Of a DNA stretch of 64,000 nt, positions 43,160 to 52,368 are shown piece by piece (the first letter of the stretch is position 1; each line of letters starts with the position of its first letter). The stretch is from Ferruginibacter sp. (GTDB taxonomy: Bacteria > Bacteroidota > Bacteroidia > Chitinophagales > Chitinophagaceae). The translations under genes and the position numbers were made by a program. The notes beneath the pieces were generated by a model that saw only the letters and a program-made list of their open reading frames with translations, was not told where the DNA came from and ran no database searches. Where the stretch lies: the NCBI GenBank assembly GCA_019638525.1, contig JAHBTO010000001.1, positions 744,001 to 808,000 of the forward strand, in the 5' to 3' direction.

Positions 43160-43489
43160 ATGAGTATGATGAAAAAGATCAGCATATTATTATCAATGTT
43201 CTTCGCACTTCTTTTATTTAATTCATGCGAAAAGGAAAAAGAACCAACCATCTATGTTAAATACAACTGGACCGCAAGCCTGCAGTATTATTCTGATAAT
43301 ATTCCTGTTACCTATGGGCCTGGTGAAGAAAATGCAAGACAGGATCAGGGCCCCGTTCCTTCCGGAACCTATACTTACCGGTATAAACTCAGCTTTGAGA
43401 ATACAGAAAGAAGCGGTACTAATGCTTGCCCCTCCTCCACGACAGCCAGATGGAGCGAACAGGCGGAAATATTTTATTGGTATTTATAA
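43160..43489 (+). CDS. Small lipoprotein, possibly frameshifted near its end
   Basis: A 109-residue protein with signal peptide and lipobox LLFNSC (Cys about 23), followed by EKEKEPTIYVKYNW. Family unknown. The reading frame ends abruptly at 43489 in EIFYWYL, while the +1 frame is open from 43254 to 43523 and ends in NNNMEITFVDE, which looks more like a natural C-terminus. A one-base insertion in the C-rich run near 43425-43445 would explain this. It follows the previous gene by 13 nt. Confidence 0.6.
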   Translation: MSMMKKISILLSMFFALLLFNSCEKEKEPTIYVKYNWTASLQYYSDNIPVTYGPGEENARQDQGPVPSGTYTYRYKLSFENTERSGTNACPSSTTARWSEQAEIFYWYL

Positions 43490-43565
43490 TAATAACATGG
43501 AGATCACTTTTGTAGATGAATAGTTAATCTTCTAACAATTTATTTCAAACTAAAAACTTATTTAA

Positions 43566-44480
43566 ATGGCAAAGAATAAAATTTTAATACTAGGTATTAT
43601 TATAATGCAGGTATTAAACTCATGTTCTAAATCAGGAATAAGAAATATTGCCCCTTCAGGCGTTATACTTGATTCGGGAACAGTAGTATTTTATTCTGAT
43701 GATAATTCTGTATATGATATAGATGTAATGCTAAATAACAACTATGTAGGTTCACTTAAAACAACCATTAGTGGTATACCAGAATGTGGAACTAATGGGA
43801 CGATTACGCTAAGATGCCCGGTTGGAGATTATGGATATACTGGAATGATAAAAGGTGATGTGTTATGGAATGGGAAGATTAGCGTGGAGAAAGATGGCTG
43901 CAAAAAGGTTTTCTTCAATAAACAAGGAGATAATAATTTAATCATTGGAACCCCTGTTGATTCTTTTTTTTCCTTTAGGCTAAATAATACCCCATTAAGT
44001 TTCAAATACCCATGGTGGGGGCATCTATATGCTGATGGCCTTACTTCATCCCAAACTCAATGTGATCCATATCTGGGCCTGCTTAAATTGTTTTTTAGGG
44101 CACATAATCAGTATAAGGAACCATTTCCTATGACTGTTCCTAGTGGTACTTGCACCGGAGGACCTGGCGGGAACAATACCAATGTTGAATTACACCTTAA
44201 GATGACAAACAGGCCTGTTACCGGTCAACAGTATACATCTTGTGACGGGAAGATGTATTTCAGGTTTAGCATAAGTGAACAGTCAAACTACGGTTATTAT
44301 GGTGTTGTAAACCCGGGAGACTATATAACTATTACGATAACTAATGTGACCGGATTGACAATAAGTGGCACTTTCCAGGGCTCTTTGACAAGGTATAAAA
44401 CCCAGAATTGCCAAACAATCATACTTGGAAGAGGTGAGATAACAAATGGCGTATTTAAAACAAAATATAAATTCAATTAA
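43566..44480 (+). CDS. Lipoprotein of unknown function
   Basis: A 304-residue protein. Signal peptide with lipobox VLNSC (Cys20) followed by SKSGIRN. The mature part has an N-terminal beta domain (about 30-125) with four Cys (C74, C84 and neighbours), a Gly/Pro-rich middle (VPSGTCTGGPGGNNTN), and a C-terminal beta-rich part (YITITITNVTGLTISGTFQG) that resembles bacterial beta-sandwich surface domains. No family recognised. Same strand and style as the two genes before it. Confidence 0.72.
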   Translation: MAKNKILILGIIIMQVLNSCSKSGIRNIAPSGVILDSGTVVFYSDDNSVYDIDVMLNNNYVGSLKTTISGIPECGTNGTITLRCPVGDYGYTGMIKGDVLWNGKISVEKDGCKKVFFNKQGDNNLIIGTPVDSFFSFRLNNTPLSFKYPWWGHLYADGLTSSQTQCDPYLGLLKLFFRAHNQYKEPFPMTVPSGTCTGGPGGNNTNVELHLKMTNRPVTGQQYTSCDGKMYFRFSISEQSNYGYYGVVNPGDYITITITNVTGLTISGTFQGSLTRYKTQNCQTIILGRGEITNGVFKTKYKFN

Positions 44481-44531
44481 GAATTAGGCCTGCTTTAATA
44501 AGCATATTTATCATTTATCAACTACTATATT

Positions 44532-45926
44532 ATGAATCCTCTAATTTTTAGAACTTTATTTCTTTTACATTTTTCCCTATTAACATGTTGTACCAAAACA
44601 CCTCCTGATAATGATGACAACACTCAGGCGGTCAATTGTACTAATGGAGGTCGAACGATTTTAGCCGAACCAAGACTTGCTACCTATTTAGGGTCACCAT
44701 TAACGGGGGGAGATGGTGTTCATTGCTATGCTCAAAGTGATGGAAATTATATTGTAACTGTTCAAACCATTAATGGTGAAGGATTTTGGGGTGGACCTGG
44801 TTACAAAGGAGCAGAAGATATATTACTGGTCAAACTAGATTCAAATTTTAATGTTATCTGGAAAAAATACTTAGGCGGCTCAAAAAAGGAAAACAATATA
44901 AGGGTAAAACCTTTAACCAATGGAAATATTTGGGTCGTCTGTGATTCAGACTCAAATGATGGAGATATAGGTAATGTGGGCGGCCGAAGAGGAACCAATA
45001 TCTGGTGTGTATTGCTTGGCTCCAATGGTAATATAATATCAAAAAAGGTAATAGGAGGATCGGACAATGAATCAGTATTTGATTTTGATGCAGTTGCAAA
45101 CGGAATTGTAGTTGTTGGGTATACATATTCTAATGATATAGATGTGGTTGGTAAGAATAATCCAGCAACCAATAATGCGGATATGTGGGTTGCAAATGTT
45201 TCTTCTGCCGGAACTCTGGTTTGGGCGAAATGTTACGGTGGGTCATCATCTGAATTTGCACATGCTATAAGAAAAAGTAGTGATGGTAACTTGTATATAG
45301 GCGGATATACTTTTAGTCAAAATGGTGATGCAACAGGAAACCCTTCGAGTACATCTAGTGCGGCATGGCTAATTAAGACAAATGCAACAGGAACTATACT
45401 CTGGAAAAGGTTCTACTGGGGAGGAGGATCAGGAGCGGATATCAGAAACATTTCTGAAACTGATGACGGCGGATGTTACTGGATAGCACAGACAAATGGA
45501 ACAACTGGTGATTTTTCGGGAGCCAAAGGAGAGCAAGATATATGGATTGGCAAAGTAAGTTCTTCAGGAAATTTAGATTGGAAAAAATGTATTGGGGGGT
45601 CAGACGGAGACTATTTGCCTCCTGTTGGTTTTGACCATGCGAGACGACATGCAACCAATAGTGATGATATGCTATTTATGGGATCCGGATATTCTTCAGA
45701 TATGGATTTTGAATGTGAAGGAACCGATCCTGATTACAAATTCTTTTGGGCTAAAATCGATAATTCAGGAAATTACCAAATAATTCATCATAAAAGAAAT
45801 AAAGATTATGATGAAGATGCCCCCTTTGGTATTTTTTTAGATGCTACAAGTTATTGTTTTTTAATGATACGTGATAATTACAGTACAAACAGTCGATACT
45901 TGGATATTGTCAGGTATACTAAATAA
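44532..45926 (+). CDS. Lipoprotein with WxxxxGGS-type repeats (probable beta-propeller)
   Basis: A 464-residue protein with signal peptide and lipobox LLTCC near residues 16-20. The mature part holds about six repeats of roughly 50 residues with the pattern D-I-W-(V/I)-x-K-(V/L)-x-S-x-G-N-(I/L)-x-W-K-K-x-x-G-G-S: for example ILLVKLDSNFNVIWKKYLGG, NVSSAGTLVWAKCYGGSSSE and IWIGKVSSSGNLDWKKCIGG. Such repeats usually form a surface beta-propeller in Bacteroidota exported proteins. Function unknown. Confidence 0.75.
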   Translation: MNPLIFRTLFLLHFSLLTCCTKTPPDNDDNTQAVNCTNGGRTILAEPRLATYLGSPLTGGDGVHCYAQSDGNYIVTVQTINGEGFWGGPGYKGAEDILLVKLDSNFNVIWKKYLGGSKKENNIRVKPLTNGNIWVVCDSDSNDGDIGNVGGRRGTNIWCVLLGSNGNIISKKVIGGSDNESVFDFDAVANGIVVVGYTYSNDIDVVGKNNPATNNADMWVANVSSAGTLVWAKCYGGSSSEFAHAIRKSSDGNLYIGGYTFSQNGDATGNPSSTSSAAWLIKTNATGTILWKRFYWGGGSGADIRNISETDDGGCYWIAQTNGTTGDFSGAKGEQDIWIGKVSSSGNLDWKKCIGGSDGDYLPPVGFDHARRHATNSDDMLFMGSGYSSDMDFECEGTDPDYKFFWAKIDNSGNYQIIHHKRNKDYDEDAPFGIFLDATSYCFLMIRDNYSTNSRYLDIVRYTK

Positions 45927-45985
45927 AAGATTAACAAAAAGGAGTAAGTTACTCGTTCTTCAGCTTAAAAGGTATAAAATATGAG

Positions 45986-46195
45986 TCACATTTTTTTAAC
46001 TATATTTAAATGAATTAAGTGTCTTTGTTCTCCGGCATCAGTCAATCGATCAGATCTAACGCCGGTCACGTCATAAACGTAGTAATCAGCGTCATCAGTA
46101 CCATCATTACAAAAATTTAAGGGGTAAGTATTCCCAAATCGGTGCAAGTGTTTGCCACTAAGCAGAGCTCCTTTTTCAATTGATCTTTTATTATC
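45986..46195 (-). pseudogene. Open but start-less frame, copy A of a decayed duplicated sequence
   Basis: The minus strand is open for about 70 codons ending at TGA 45986, containing KHLHRFGNTYPLNFCNDG and DYYVYDVTGVRSDRLTDAGE, but with no plausible start codon. About 59 bp of it (around 46035-46093) match 46291-46350 at roughly 78 percent by eye. It looks like the end of a broken gene; the family is not recognised. Confidence 0.35.
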
Positions 46196-46240
46196 TCAGC
46201 CAGCGGTTAATTTATTTGTGTATTTGTAGTGGCCTTGCAC

Positions 46241-46375
46241 CTAAGAAAGAGATTGAGTTTTGGAAACCACATTCGCAGCTTCATCTTTTTCCGCCTTCTC
46301 CTGCATCAGCCAATTGATCATATCCAAAGCCGGCCTTGTCTTAAAAATAGTAACCAGTACCAACTGCACTTTCAT
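46241..46375 (-). pseudogene. Copy B of the decayed duplicated sequence; 44-codon ORF in another frame
   Basis: This stretch is a diverged copy of the one at 46035-46093. In the frame equivalent to copy A it reads GYYF-stop-DKAGFGYDQLADAGE, so that frame is broken. In another frame there is an intact 44-codon ORF from ATG 46375 to TAG 46241 (MKVQLVLVTIFKTRPALD...). The same frame in copy A has two stops. I cannot say which frame was coding. The rest of 45927-46443 holds nothing else recognisable. Confidence 0.35.
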
Positions 46376-46443
46376 GAAATTAAGAGCTTGTAATTAATTT
46401 TATTAAAGAAGAGTTTGTAAAATATATATCAAGGCATACTCTT

Positions 46444-47886
46444 TTAAAACTCCGCACTCTTAGGATACCTTGGGAAAGGTATTACATCTCTTATGTTTCC
46501 CATACCGGTTACAAACTGCACCAACCGCTCAAAGCCTAGCCCAAAGCCTGCATGGGGGCAGGAGCCAAATTTTCTTGTATCAAGGTACCACCATAATTCT
46601 TCTGCAGGTATATTCATCTCTTTCATACGTTGGGTAAGCTTATCAAGCCTTTCTTCCCGTTGGCTGCCGCCCACTATTTCGCCAATACCGGGCGCTAAAA
46701 TATCCATAGCGGCTACGGTTTTGCCATCATCATTCTGCCGCATGTAAAAACTCTTTATCTCTTTTGGATAATCTGTTAGTATCACGGGTTTTTTAAAATG
46801 CTTTTCTACCAGGTAGCGTTCATGTTCGCTTTGTAAATCGGTACCCCATCCTTCTACCGGGTATTGAAATTTCTTTTTCTTATTATGGTTACTTTCTTTA
46901 AGTATTTCAATGGCCTGTGTGTAGGTTAGTCTTTCAAAATCGTTATCAACCACAAATTTTAGTTTTTCTATCAGTCCCATTTCACTTCTTTCGTTTTGGG
47001 GTTTTTGTTTTTCTTCATCAGCAAGGCGCTGTGCCAAAAACTCAAGGTCATCGGCATTGTTATCCATGGCATACCTAATTACATACTTGATGAATTCTTC
47101 GGCCAGGTTCATATTATCTTCCAGGTCGTTAAAAGCCACTTCGGGTTCTATCATCCAAAACTCGGCAAGGTGCCTGGTGGTGTTGCTGTTCTCGGCCCTA
47201 AATGTGGGGCCAAAAGTATAAATATCGCCGAAGGCCATAGCGGCAAGCTCTCCTTCCAGTTGCCCGCTTACGGTTAAGTTGGTACTGCGGCCAAAAAAAT
47301 CTTCTTTGTAGTTTACAGTACCATCTTCATTTTTTGAAGCCGATCCATCTAAAGGCAATGTTGTTACTCTAAACATTTCACCTGCACCCTCGGCATCGCT
47401 TGCAGTAATGATGGGAGTATGCATATAAACAAATCCCTTATCATTAAAAAATTTATGAATGGCATAAGCAAGTGTTTGCCTGATACGAAATACCGAACCA
47501 AAAGTATTAGTACGAAAACGCAGATGAGCAATTTCTCGTAAAAACTCAAGACTATGCTTTTTGGGTTGCAAAGGAAATTTCTCTGCATCGCTGTCGCCCA
47601 GTATTTCAATAGAACTTGCTTTTAATTCTACTTTTTGCCCTTTTCCTAATGACGCAACCACTTGCCCGCTGGCTTTTATACAAGCCCCGGTGGTAATACG
47701 TTTTAAAATAGCATCATCAAACTGGCCCAAACCGGCTACCACTTGTATAGTATTATTGGTGCTGCCATCGTTAAGTGCAATAAACTGGTTATTACGAAAA
47801 GTACGCACCCATCCCATTACCGTTGCTTCGTAGTTGGTTTTATCGCTGGCCAGCAAATCCTTTATCCTTATTCTTTTATTAAACAT
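46444..47886 (-). CDS. asnS: Asparaginyl-tRNA synthetase
   Basis: A 480-residue class IIb synthetase that charges tRNA-Asn. The N-terminal OB-fold anticodon-binding domain (about 1-105, [20 protein letters not shown]) is followed by the class II core, with [16 protein letters not shown] and the C-terminal motif 3 [16 protein letters not shown]. The start is ATG 47886 ([12 protein letters not shown]); an upstream in-frame ATG at 47976 would add 30 unlikely residues and lies beyond the -7 promoter box. tRNA-Asn itself is at 12042. Confidence 0.95.
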   Translation of the reverse strand: MFNKRIRIKDLLASDKTNYEATVMGWVRTFRNNQFIALNDGSTNNTIQVVAGLGQFDDAILKRITTGACIKASGQVVASLGKGQKVELKASSIEILGDSDAEKFPLQPKKHSLEFLREIAHLRFRTNTFGSVFRIRQTLAYAIHKFFNDKGFVYMHTPIITASDAEGAGEMFRVTTLPLDGSASKNEDGTVNYKEDFFGRSTNLTVSGQLEGELAAMAFGDIYTFGPTFRAENSNTTRHLAEFWMIEPEVAFNDLEDNMNLAEEFIKYVIRYAMDNNADDLEFLAQRLADEEKQKPQNERSEMGLIEKLKFVVDNDFERLTYTQAIEILKESNHNKKKKFQYPVEGWGTDLQSEHERYLVEKHFKKPVILTDYPKEIKSFYMRQNDDGKTVAAMDILAPGIGEIVGGSQREERLDKLTQRMKEMNIPAEELWWYLDTRKFGSCPHAGFGLGFERLVQFVTGMGNIRDVIPFPRYPKSAEF

Positions 47887-47904
47887 AAAAATATAAATTG
47901 GGTG

Positions 47905-47912
47905 CAAAGATA
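47905..47912 (-). promoter_or_regulatory. -7 promoter box of asnS
   Basis: Reads TATCTTTG on the minus strand, a match to TAnnTTTG, 18 nt before ATG 47886. It predicts a start near 47900 and excludes the longer asnS reading. Confidence 0.5.
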
Positions 47913-48146
47913 AGATATTGTGTAAATGCGTTGCAGGCAACTGTTTAAGCAATGAGGCTATTAAATGTTTTGCCATTCTTCAAAAAAAAATTCATTTTTT
48001 TAAAAAAACGCCGTAATATTGCTACCGAATCTTGCTGATAGGGTATTTCAAGCAATCATTCATCAGCGATTTAATCCATCATTTTAATTCTCAATTTCAA
48101 TCAGATTAAGGCGGGATTTTTTTGAAGAACACAGTTTCAATTTTTT

Positions 48147-49733
48147 ATGTACGATATTTCACAACTGAACGACCTGCTCGTTCCTGAGTTGCAAGACATT
48201 GCTGAACAATACAGCATTTCCAACGCAAAAAAACTTGTAAAACAGGATCTTATAAACAAGATACTGGAAAACCAAACCATTATGGCTACCGAAAAAAAGA
48301 AGGAAGGCGAAAAACCTAAACGCAAGCGGATTGTAAAAACTGCCGCAGTTACTGACGAAACTGTACCTAAATCCAAAAAGACAGAACCCGAAAAAAAACC
48401 TGTAAAAAAACAGGTGGAAGAAGTTCTGGAATTGGATGATGATGCAGAAATAAAACCCATTACAGAACAGGAATCCACTATACCGGCAGCCATTGCACAA
48501 ATGCTGGCAGCAGAAGATGAGCAAGACCAGGCGCCCGAAATTGAATTGGAAGAGGATGCAACCAAAATACCTTCAAAACAATTTAACCAACGCCAACAGC
48601 CGGTATTTAATATAGAGTTCGACGGTGTGGTTCAGGGCGAAGGTGTGCTTGAGATGATGCAGGATGGTTATGGTTTTTTACGTAGCAGCGATTATAATTA
48701 TCTTTCTTCTCCAGATGATATATATGTATCGCCCAGCCAGATAAAACTATTTGGATTAAAAACAGGTGATACCGTTTATGGTAGTGTGAGGCCACCAAAA
48801 GAAGGCGAAAAATATTTTGCATTGTTAAAAGTTGAAACCATTAATGGCAAATCGCCGGAAGAAGTTAGAGACAGGGTTCCGTTTGATTATCTAACACCTC
48901 TTTTTCCTTATGAAAAATTAGAGCTTTGTACCAAAGCAGATAATTACAGTACCCGTATTATGGACCTTTTTACACCCATAGGCAAAGGGCAGCGTGGATT
49001 GATTGTGGCACAGCCTAAAACCGGTAAAACAATGTTGCTGAAAGAACTGGCAAATGCCATTGCCGAAAATCACCCGGAATGTTACCTGATGATTGTACTG
49101 GTTGATGAAAGGCCCGAAGAAGTTACCGATATGGAACGCAGCGTGAAAGCCGAAGTAATTGCATCTACCTTTGATGAACCAGCCGAAAAACATGTACGGG
49201 TAAGCACCATGGCATTACAAAAAGCAAAGCGCCTGGTAGAGTGTGGCCACGATGTGGTGATATTACTTGATTCCATTACTCGTTTGGCAAGGGCGCATAA
49301 CACGGTAGCTCCATCAAGCGGTAAAGTTTTAAGCGGTGGTGTAGAAGCCAATGCTATGCAAAAACCAAAACAGTTTTTTGGTGCGGCACGTAAAATTGAA
49401 AACGGAGGCTCACTAACTATTATTGCAACAGCATTGGTTGATACAGGCAGCAAGATGGATGAAGTGATATTTGAAGAGTTTAAAGGAACCGGTAATATGG
49501 AGCTGCAACTGGATCGTAAATTATCTAACCGCAGGATTTACCCTGCCATTGATATAGTGTCTTCATCAACAAGAAGAGACGACCTGTTGCTTGATAAAGA
49601 TATTTTTCAGCGTATGTGGGTATTGCGTAAACATATTGCCGATATGAACCCCGAGGAAGCCATTAATTTATTGTTGAAAAATATGAAAGGCACAAAAGAT
49701 AATGCAGAGTTTTTAACCAGTATGAACGGGTAA
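48147..49733 (+). CDS. rho: Transcription termination factor Rho
   Basis: Rho is the hexameric RNA helicase that ends transcripts. The 528-residue protein has the Rho N-terminal helical domain (about 1-45), then a lineage-type insertion of about 100 charged residues (Lys/Glu-rich, about 47-150), the cold-shock-like RNA-binding domain (about 165-235, [13 protein letters not shown]), and the ATPase core with Walker [11 protein letters not shown] near 286-295 and Walker B region [16 protein letters not shown]. Total length is above the roughly 420 of E. coli Rho because of the insertion, common in Bacteroidota. Confidence 0.96.
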   Translation: MYDISQLNDLLVPELQDIAEQYSISNAKKLVKQDLINKILENQTIMATEKKKEGEKPKRKRIVKTAAVTDETVPKSKKTEPEKKPVKKQVEEVLELDDDAEIKPITEQESTIPAAIAQMLAAEDEQDQAPEIELEEDATKIPSKQFNQRQQPVFNIEFDGVVQGEGVLEMMQDGYGFLRSSDYNYLSSPDDIYVSPSQIKLFGLKTGDTVYGSVRPPKEGEKYFALLKVETINGKSPEEVRDRVPFDYLTPLFPYEKLELCTKADNYSTRIMDLFTPIGKGQRGLIVAQPKTGKTMLLKELANAIAENHPECYLMIVLVDERPEEVTDMERSVKAEVIASTFDEPAEKHVRVSTMALQKAKRLVECGHDVVILLDSITRLARAHNTVAPSSGKVLSGGVEANAMQKPKQFFGAARKIENGGSLTIIATALVDTGSKMDEVIFEEFKGTGNMELQLDRKLSNRRIYPAIDIVSSSTRRDDLLLDKDIFQRMWVLRKHIADMNPEEAINLLLKNMKGTKDNAEFLTSMNG

Positions 49734-49772
49734 TTGTAACAGAAGCAGAATTGTGCTTATAATTAAAAAGAT

Positions 49773-49813
49773 AAAGGAGAAAAAGAGTATACAATTATTC
49801 TTTTTCTCCTTTT
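49773..49813 (+). terminator. Terminator after rho
   Basis: AAAGGAGAAAAAGA (49773-49786) and TCTTTTTCTCCTTT (49799-49812) form a perfect 14-bp stem with a 12-nt loop, with T-rich sequence following. It is 39 nt past the rho stop codon. Confidence 0.85.
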
Positions 49814-49853
49814 CTGTTTTCATTGATTTACCAATAATTTATAACTTAGTAAT

Positions 49854-50966
49854 GTGCCTGTACAAAAAATAATTATAGAAGAATTTTTAAAGCTTGCAAA
49901 GCAATATCCTGTATTAGATGTACGTAGCCCCGGCGAATATAAACATGCACATATTTTAAATGCATATAGTTTACCATTGTTTTCTGATGATGAAAGAAAA
50001 CAGGTAGGCACTGCATACAAACAACAAAGCCGTGAAACAGCAATAAAAACAGGGCTTGATTTTTTTGCTGTTAAGATGAGGGGTATGGTAGAAGAAACCG
50101 AGCGTATTACAGCTGATTTTTCATCTTTAAACAATCAACAACCATCAAAAAATATAATAGTGCATTGCTGGCGTGGCGGCATGCGTAGCGCTGCCGTAGC
50201 CTGGCTTTTAGATATGTATGGTTTTAAAGTGTACCAGTTAACCGGCGGGTACAAAGCTTATCGCAAATGGGTATTATCGCAATTTGAAAAAGACTACAAC
50301 TTTAATATTGTTGGCGGATATACCGGCAGTGGAAAAACTTTATTGCTGCACGAACTGGCAAACCGAGGCAATACAATTATTGATTTGGAAGGCCTGGCTA
50401 ATCATAAAGGCTCGGCATTTGGAGCATTAGAAAATATACCCCAGCCCGGGCAGGAAATGTTTGAAAATATGCTGGCAGAAAAATTATTTACAGCAAATGA
50501 TAGTTTGAAAAATAAAACCGGTATCACTGATGCTAATAATAAACCGGCGCCTGCTATTTTTATTGAAGATGAGAGCCAGCGGATAGGAAACCTTCAAATA
50601 CCCATGCCGCTTTGGTATAAAATGCGTAAGGCACCTGTATTTTTTATTGATATACCTTTTGAACACAGATTAAACTATATAACCGAAGAGTATGGTAAAC
50701 TAAAAAAAGAAAAACTACAGGAAGCCATCCTGCGTATTCAAAAACGACTGGGAGGGCTTGAAACAAAAAATGCAATTAGGTTTTTAGAAGAAGATAATAT
50801 AAAAGAATGTTTCAGTATTTTATTAAGCTATTACGATAAATGGTATAATAAAGGATTACAAAATCGTGAAAATCTTTCGTTGCTTTTAAATAAAATACCC
50901 TGTGCAGGCGTTGATACTGCAATCAATACACAAAAACTATTATCATGCAATACGGTAAGCGCCTGA
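49854..50966 (+). CDS. mnmH: tRNA 2-selenouridine synthase MnmH (SelU)
   Basis: MnmH replaces the sulfur of 2-thiouridine at position 34 of tRNA-Lys, -Glu and -Gln with selenium from selenophosphate. The 370-residue protein has an N-terminal rhodanese domain (about 1-135; DVRSPGEYKHAHI, catalytic Cys105 in VHCWRGGMRSAA) and a C-terminal P-loop domain (GGYTGSGKT near 154-162). Start is GTG 49854. An out-of-frame ATG lies 2 nt upstream. It belongs with selD downstream, separated by one gene of unknown function that overlaps mnmH by 22 nt. Confidence 0.94.
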   Translation: MPVQKIIIEEFLKLAKQYPVLDVRSPGEYKHAHILNAYSLPLFSDDERKQVGTAYKQQSRETAIKTGLDFFAVKMRGMVEETERITADFSSLNNQQPSKNIIVHCWRGGMRSAAVAWLLDMYGFKVYQLTGGYKAYRKWVLSQFEKDYNFNIVGGYTGSGKTLLLHELANRGNTIIDLEGLANHKGSAFGALENIPQPGQEMFENMLAEKLFTANDSLKNKTGITDANNKPAPAIFIEDESQRIGNLQIPMPLWYKMRKAPVFFIDIPFEHRLNYITEEYGKLKKEKLQEAILRIQKRLGGLETKNAIRFLEEDNIKECFSILLSYYDKWYNKGLQNRENLSLLLNKIPCAGVDTAINTQKLLSCNTVSA

Positions 50967-52249
50967 TTGTTTTTTTTCTAATATCTGTTTGTTATGCACA
51001 GGCAATAGCGCAGTCGCCTGCTTATGCCGATATTACAGGCCTTTGGAAAGGTACCATGTATAACGATACTACCAAGCTTAATTACCGTTACGAAATTGCC
51101 ATCAGCGAAAATAAAGGAAAGCTATCCGGTTATTCTCATACTTATTTTATAATTAATAATAAAGAGTACCATGGGGTTAAAAAAATTAAAATACGCAGGG
51201 ATGGCAATGAAGTAGTGGTACAGGATGTGGAGCTAATTGCAAACAATTATCCCATTAAACCACCCAAAGGTGTACACATGATAAATGTTTTACGACTTGA
51301 TATTAAGGATAACAAAATGATCCTTAGCGGAAGGTTTGAAACCAACCGAACAAAAGAATATGCACCGGCAACCGGCTTTATAACTATAGAACGAAAAAAT
51401 AACTTTAGCCAGTCTGCATTAATACCACATCTGCAAGAACTTGACCTTGCAAAAGATTTATCATTTATAAAAAATGCAAAAGAAGAAGAAACTGTTGCTG
51501 CAACCAATTCTGCATCGGAACCCGAAAAAACAGGAAAAGAAATTACTGCTGAACCTGTAAAAGCAGAAACTGTAACAACTGTAAGTGCAAAAGCCGAACC
51601 GGCGCCTGTTGTAGCCCCACCTGTAAAAAAAGAAGAACCTGTTGTAAAAGCTGCGCCACAGGTTACTACAAAAGCTGCACCGGTAAAAAAAGAACCGGTG
51701 CCTGTTGTTAAAAAAACACAGCCTGCAATAGTAAAGCAACAACCAACCGAAGTAGTAAAAACACAAACTGCAAAACCGGCGCCTGTAGAAGAGAAAAAAA
51801 TACCTGCTACACAAACAGTAAAAAACGAACCTGCCAGGGAGAAAGAACCTGTTGTGGTTAAATCAAAACCTGCAGCAGTTACCAATGCGGCTACGGATAT
51901 AAATAACCGCAAAGTAGAAACCATAGAATCTGTTTATTATAAAAGCGACAGCCTGGAACTTACATTGTATGATAACGGAGAAGTGGATGGCGATACCGTA
52001 AGTGTTATTATGAATGGTGAAGTGATTATGCCACGGGTGGGATTAAGCACCAATGCGGTGCGTAAAAAAATAAGCACGGTTAATACCGGCGATAGCATTC
52101 AAATAATTATGTATGCCGAAAACCTGGGAAAACTTCCTCCCAACACCGGCCTGCTAATAGTGAATGATGGAAACGACCGGTATGAAATTAGATTTAGTGG
52201 TGATTATAAAAAAAATGCAGCTATTGTTTTTAGAAAAAAAGAAGAATAA
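50945..52249 (+). CDS. Exported protein with a long Pro/Lys/Val-rich linker, between mnmH and selD
   Basis: A 434-residue protein. Signal peptide about 1-23 (AQAIAQ). The N-terminal domain (about 27-150) starts ITGLWKGTMYND and has a beta-barrel-like pattern of a lipocalin-type domain. Residues about 175-320 are low complexity (KAEPAPVVAPPVKKEEPVV, many PVKK and VVK units). The C-terminal domain (about 325-430) contains LYDNGEVDGDTVSVIMNG and reads like a beta-sandwich domain. No family name can be given. It overlaps mnmH by 22 nt, so expression is coupled; a selenium-related role is not implied by its sequence. Confidence 0.75.
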   Translation: MQYGKRLIVFFLISVCYAQAIAQSPAYADITGLWKGTMYNDTTKLNYRYEIAISENKGKLSGYSHTYFIINNKEYHGVKKIKIRRDGNEVVVQDVELIANNYPIKPPKGVHMINVLRLDIKDNKMILSGRFETNRTKEYAPATGFITIERKNNFSQSALIPHLQELDLAKDLSFIKNAKEEETVAATNSASEPEKTGKEITAEPVKAETVTTVSAKAEPAPVVAPPVKKEEPVVKAAPQVTTKAAPVKKEPVPVVKKTQPAIVKQQPTEVVKTQTAKPAPVEEKKIPATQTVKNEPAREKEPVVVKSKPAAVTNAATDINNRKVETIESVYYKSDSLELTLYDNGEVDGDTVSVIMNGEVIMPRVGLSTNAVRKKISTVNTGDSIQIIMYAENLGKLPPNTGLLIVNDGNDRYEIRFSGDYKKNAAIVFRKKEE

Positions 52250-52356
52250 TATCATTTCATATTCTACATTATAACACCGGTTGTAAAAATTAAAAATTTT
52301 AATATCCTGGCCGATGATTAAAAAATATTGATAAAAAAATAAATCACACCTATCCC

Positions 52357-52364
52357 TAACTTTG
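52357..52364 (+). promoter_or_regulatory. -7 promoter box of selD (predicts a leaderless mRNA)
   Basis: TAACTTTG (TAnnTTTG) ends 5 nt before the A of ATG 52369. With standard geometry the first transcribed base is the A of the start codon. A TTTG at -33 spacing is not seen. Confidence 0.45.
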
Positions 52365-52368
52365 GGGC

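Noticed and set aside
43254..43523. 89-codon plus-strand open frame overlapping the lipoprotein gene
   Set aside because: It has no signal peptide or start context. It is better explained as the frame into which the lipoprotein gene would run after a one-base insertion, so it was kept only as a finding.
46141..46241. Imperfect inverted repeat GGTGCAAG...CTTGCACC as a possible mobile-element end
   Set aside because: Pairing is short and interrupted, and no transposase or target duplication is present.
51247..51924. 225-codon minus-strand open frame over the exported protein at 50945
   Set aside because: It mirrors the repetitive Pro/Lys/Val codons of the real gene and reads as a Gly/Thr/Phe low-complexity string.
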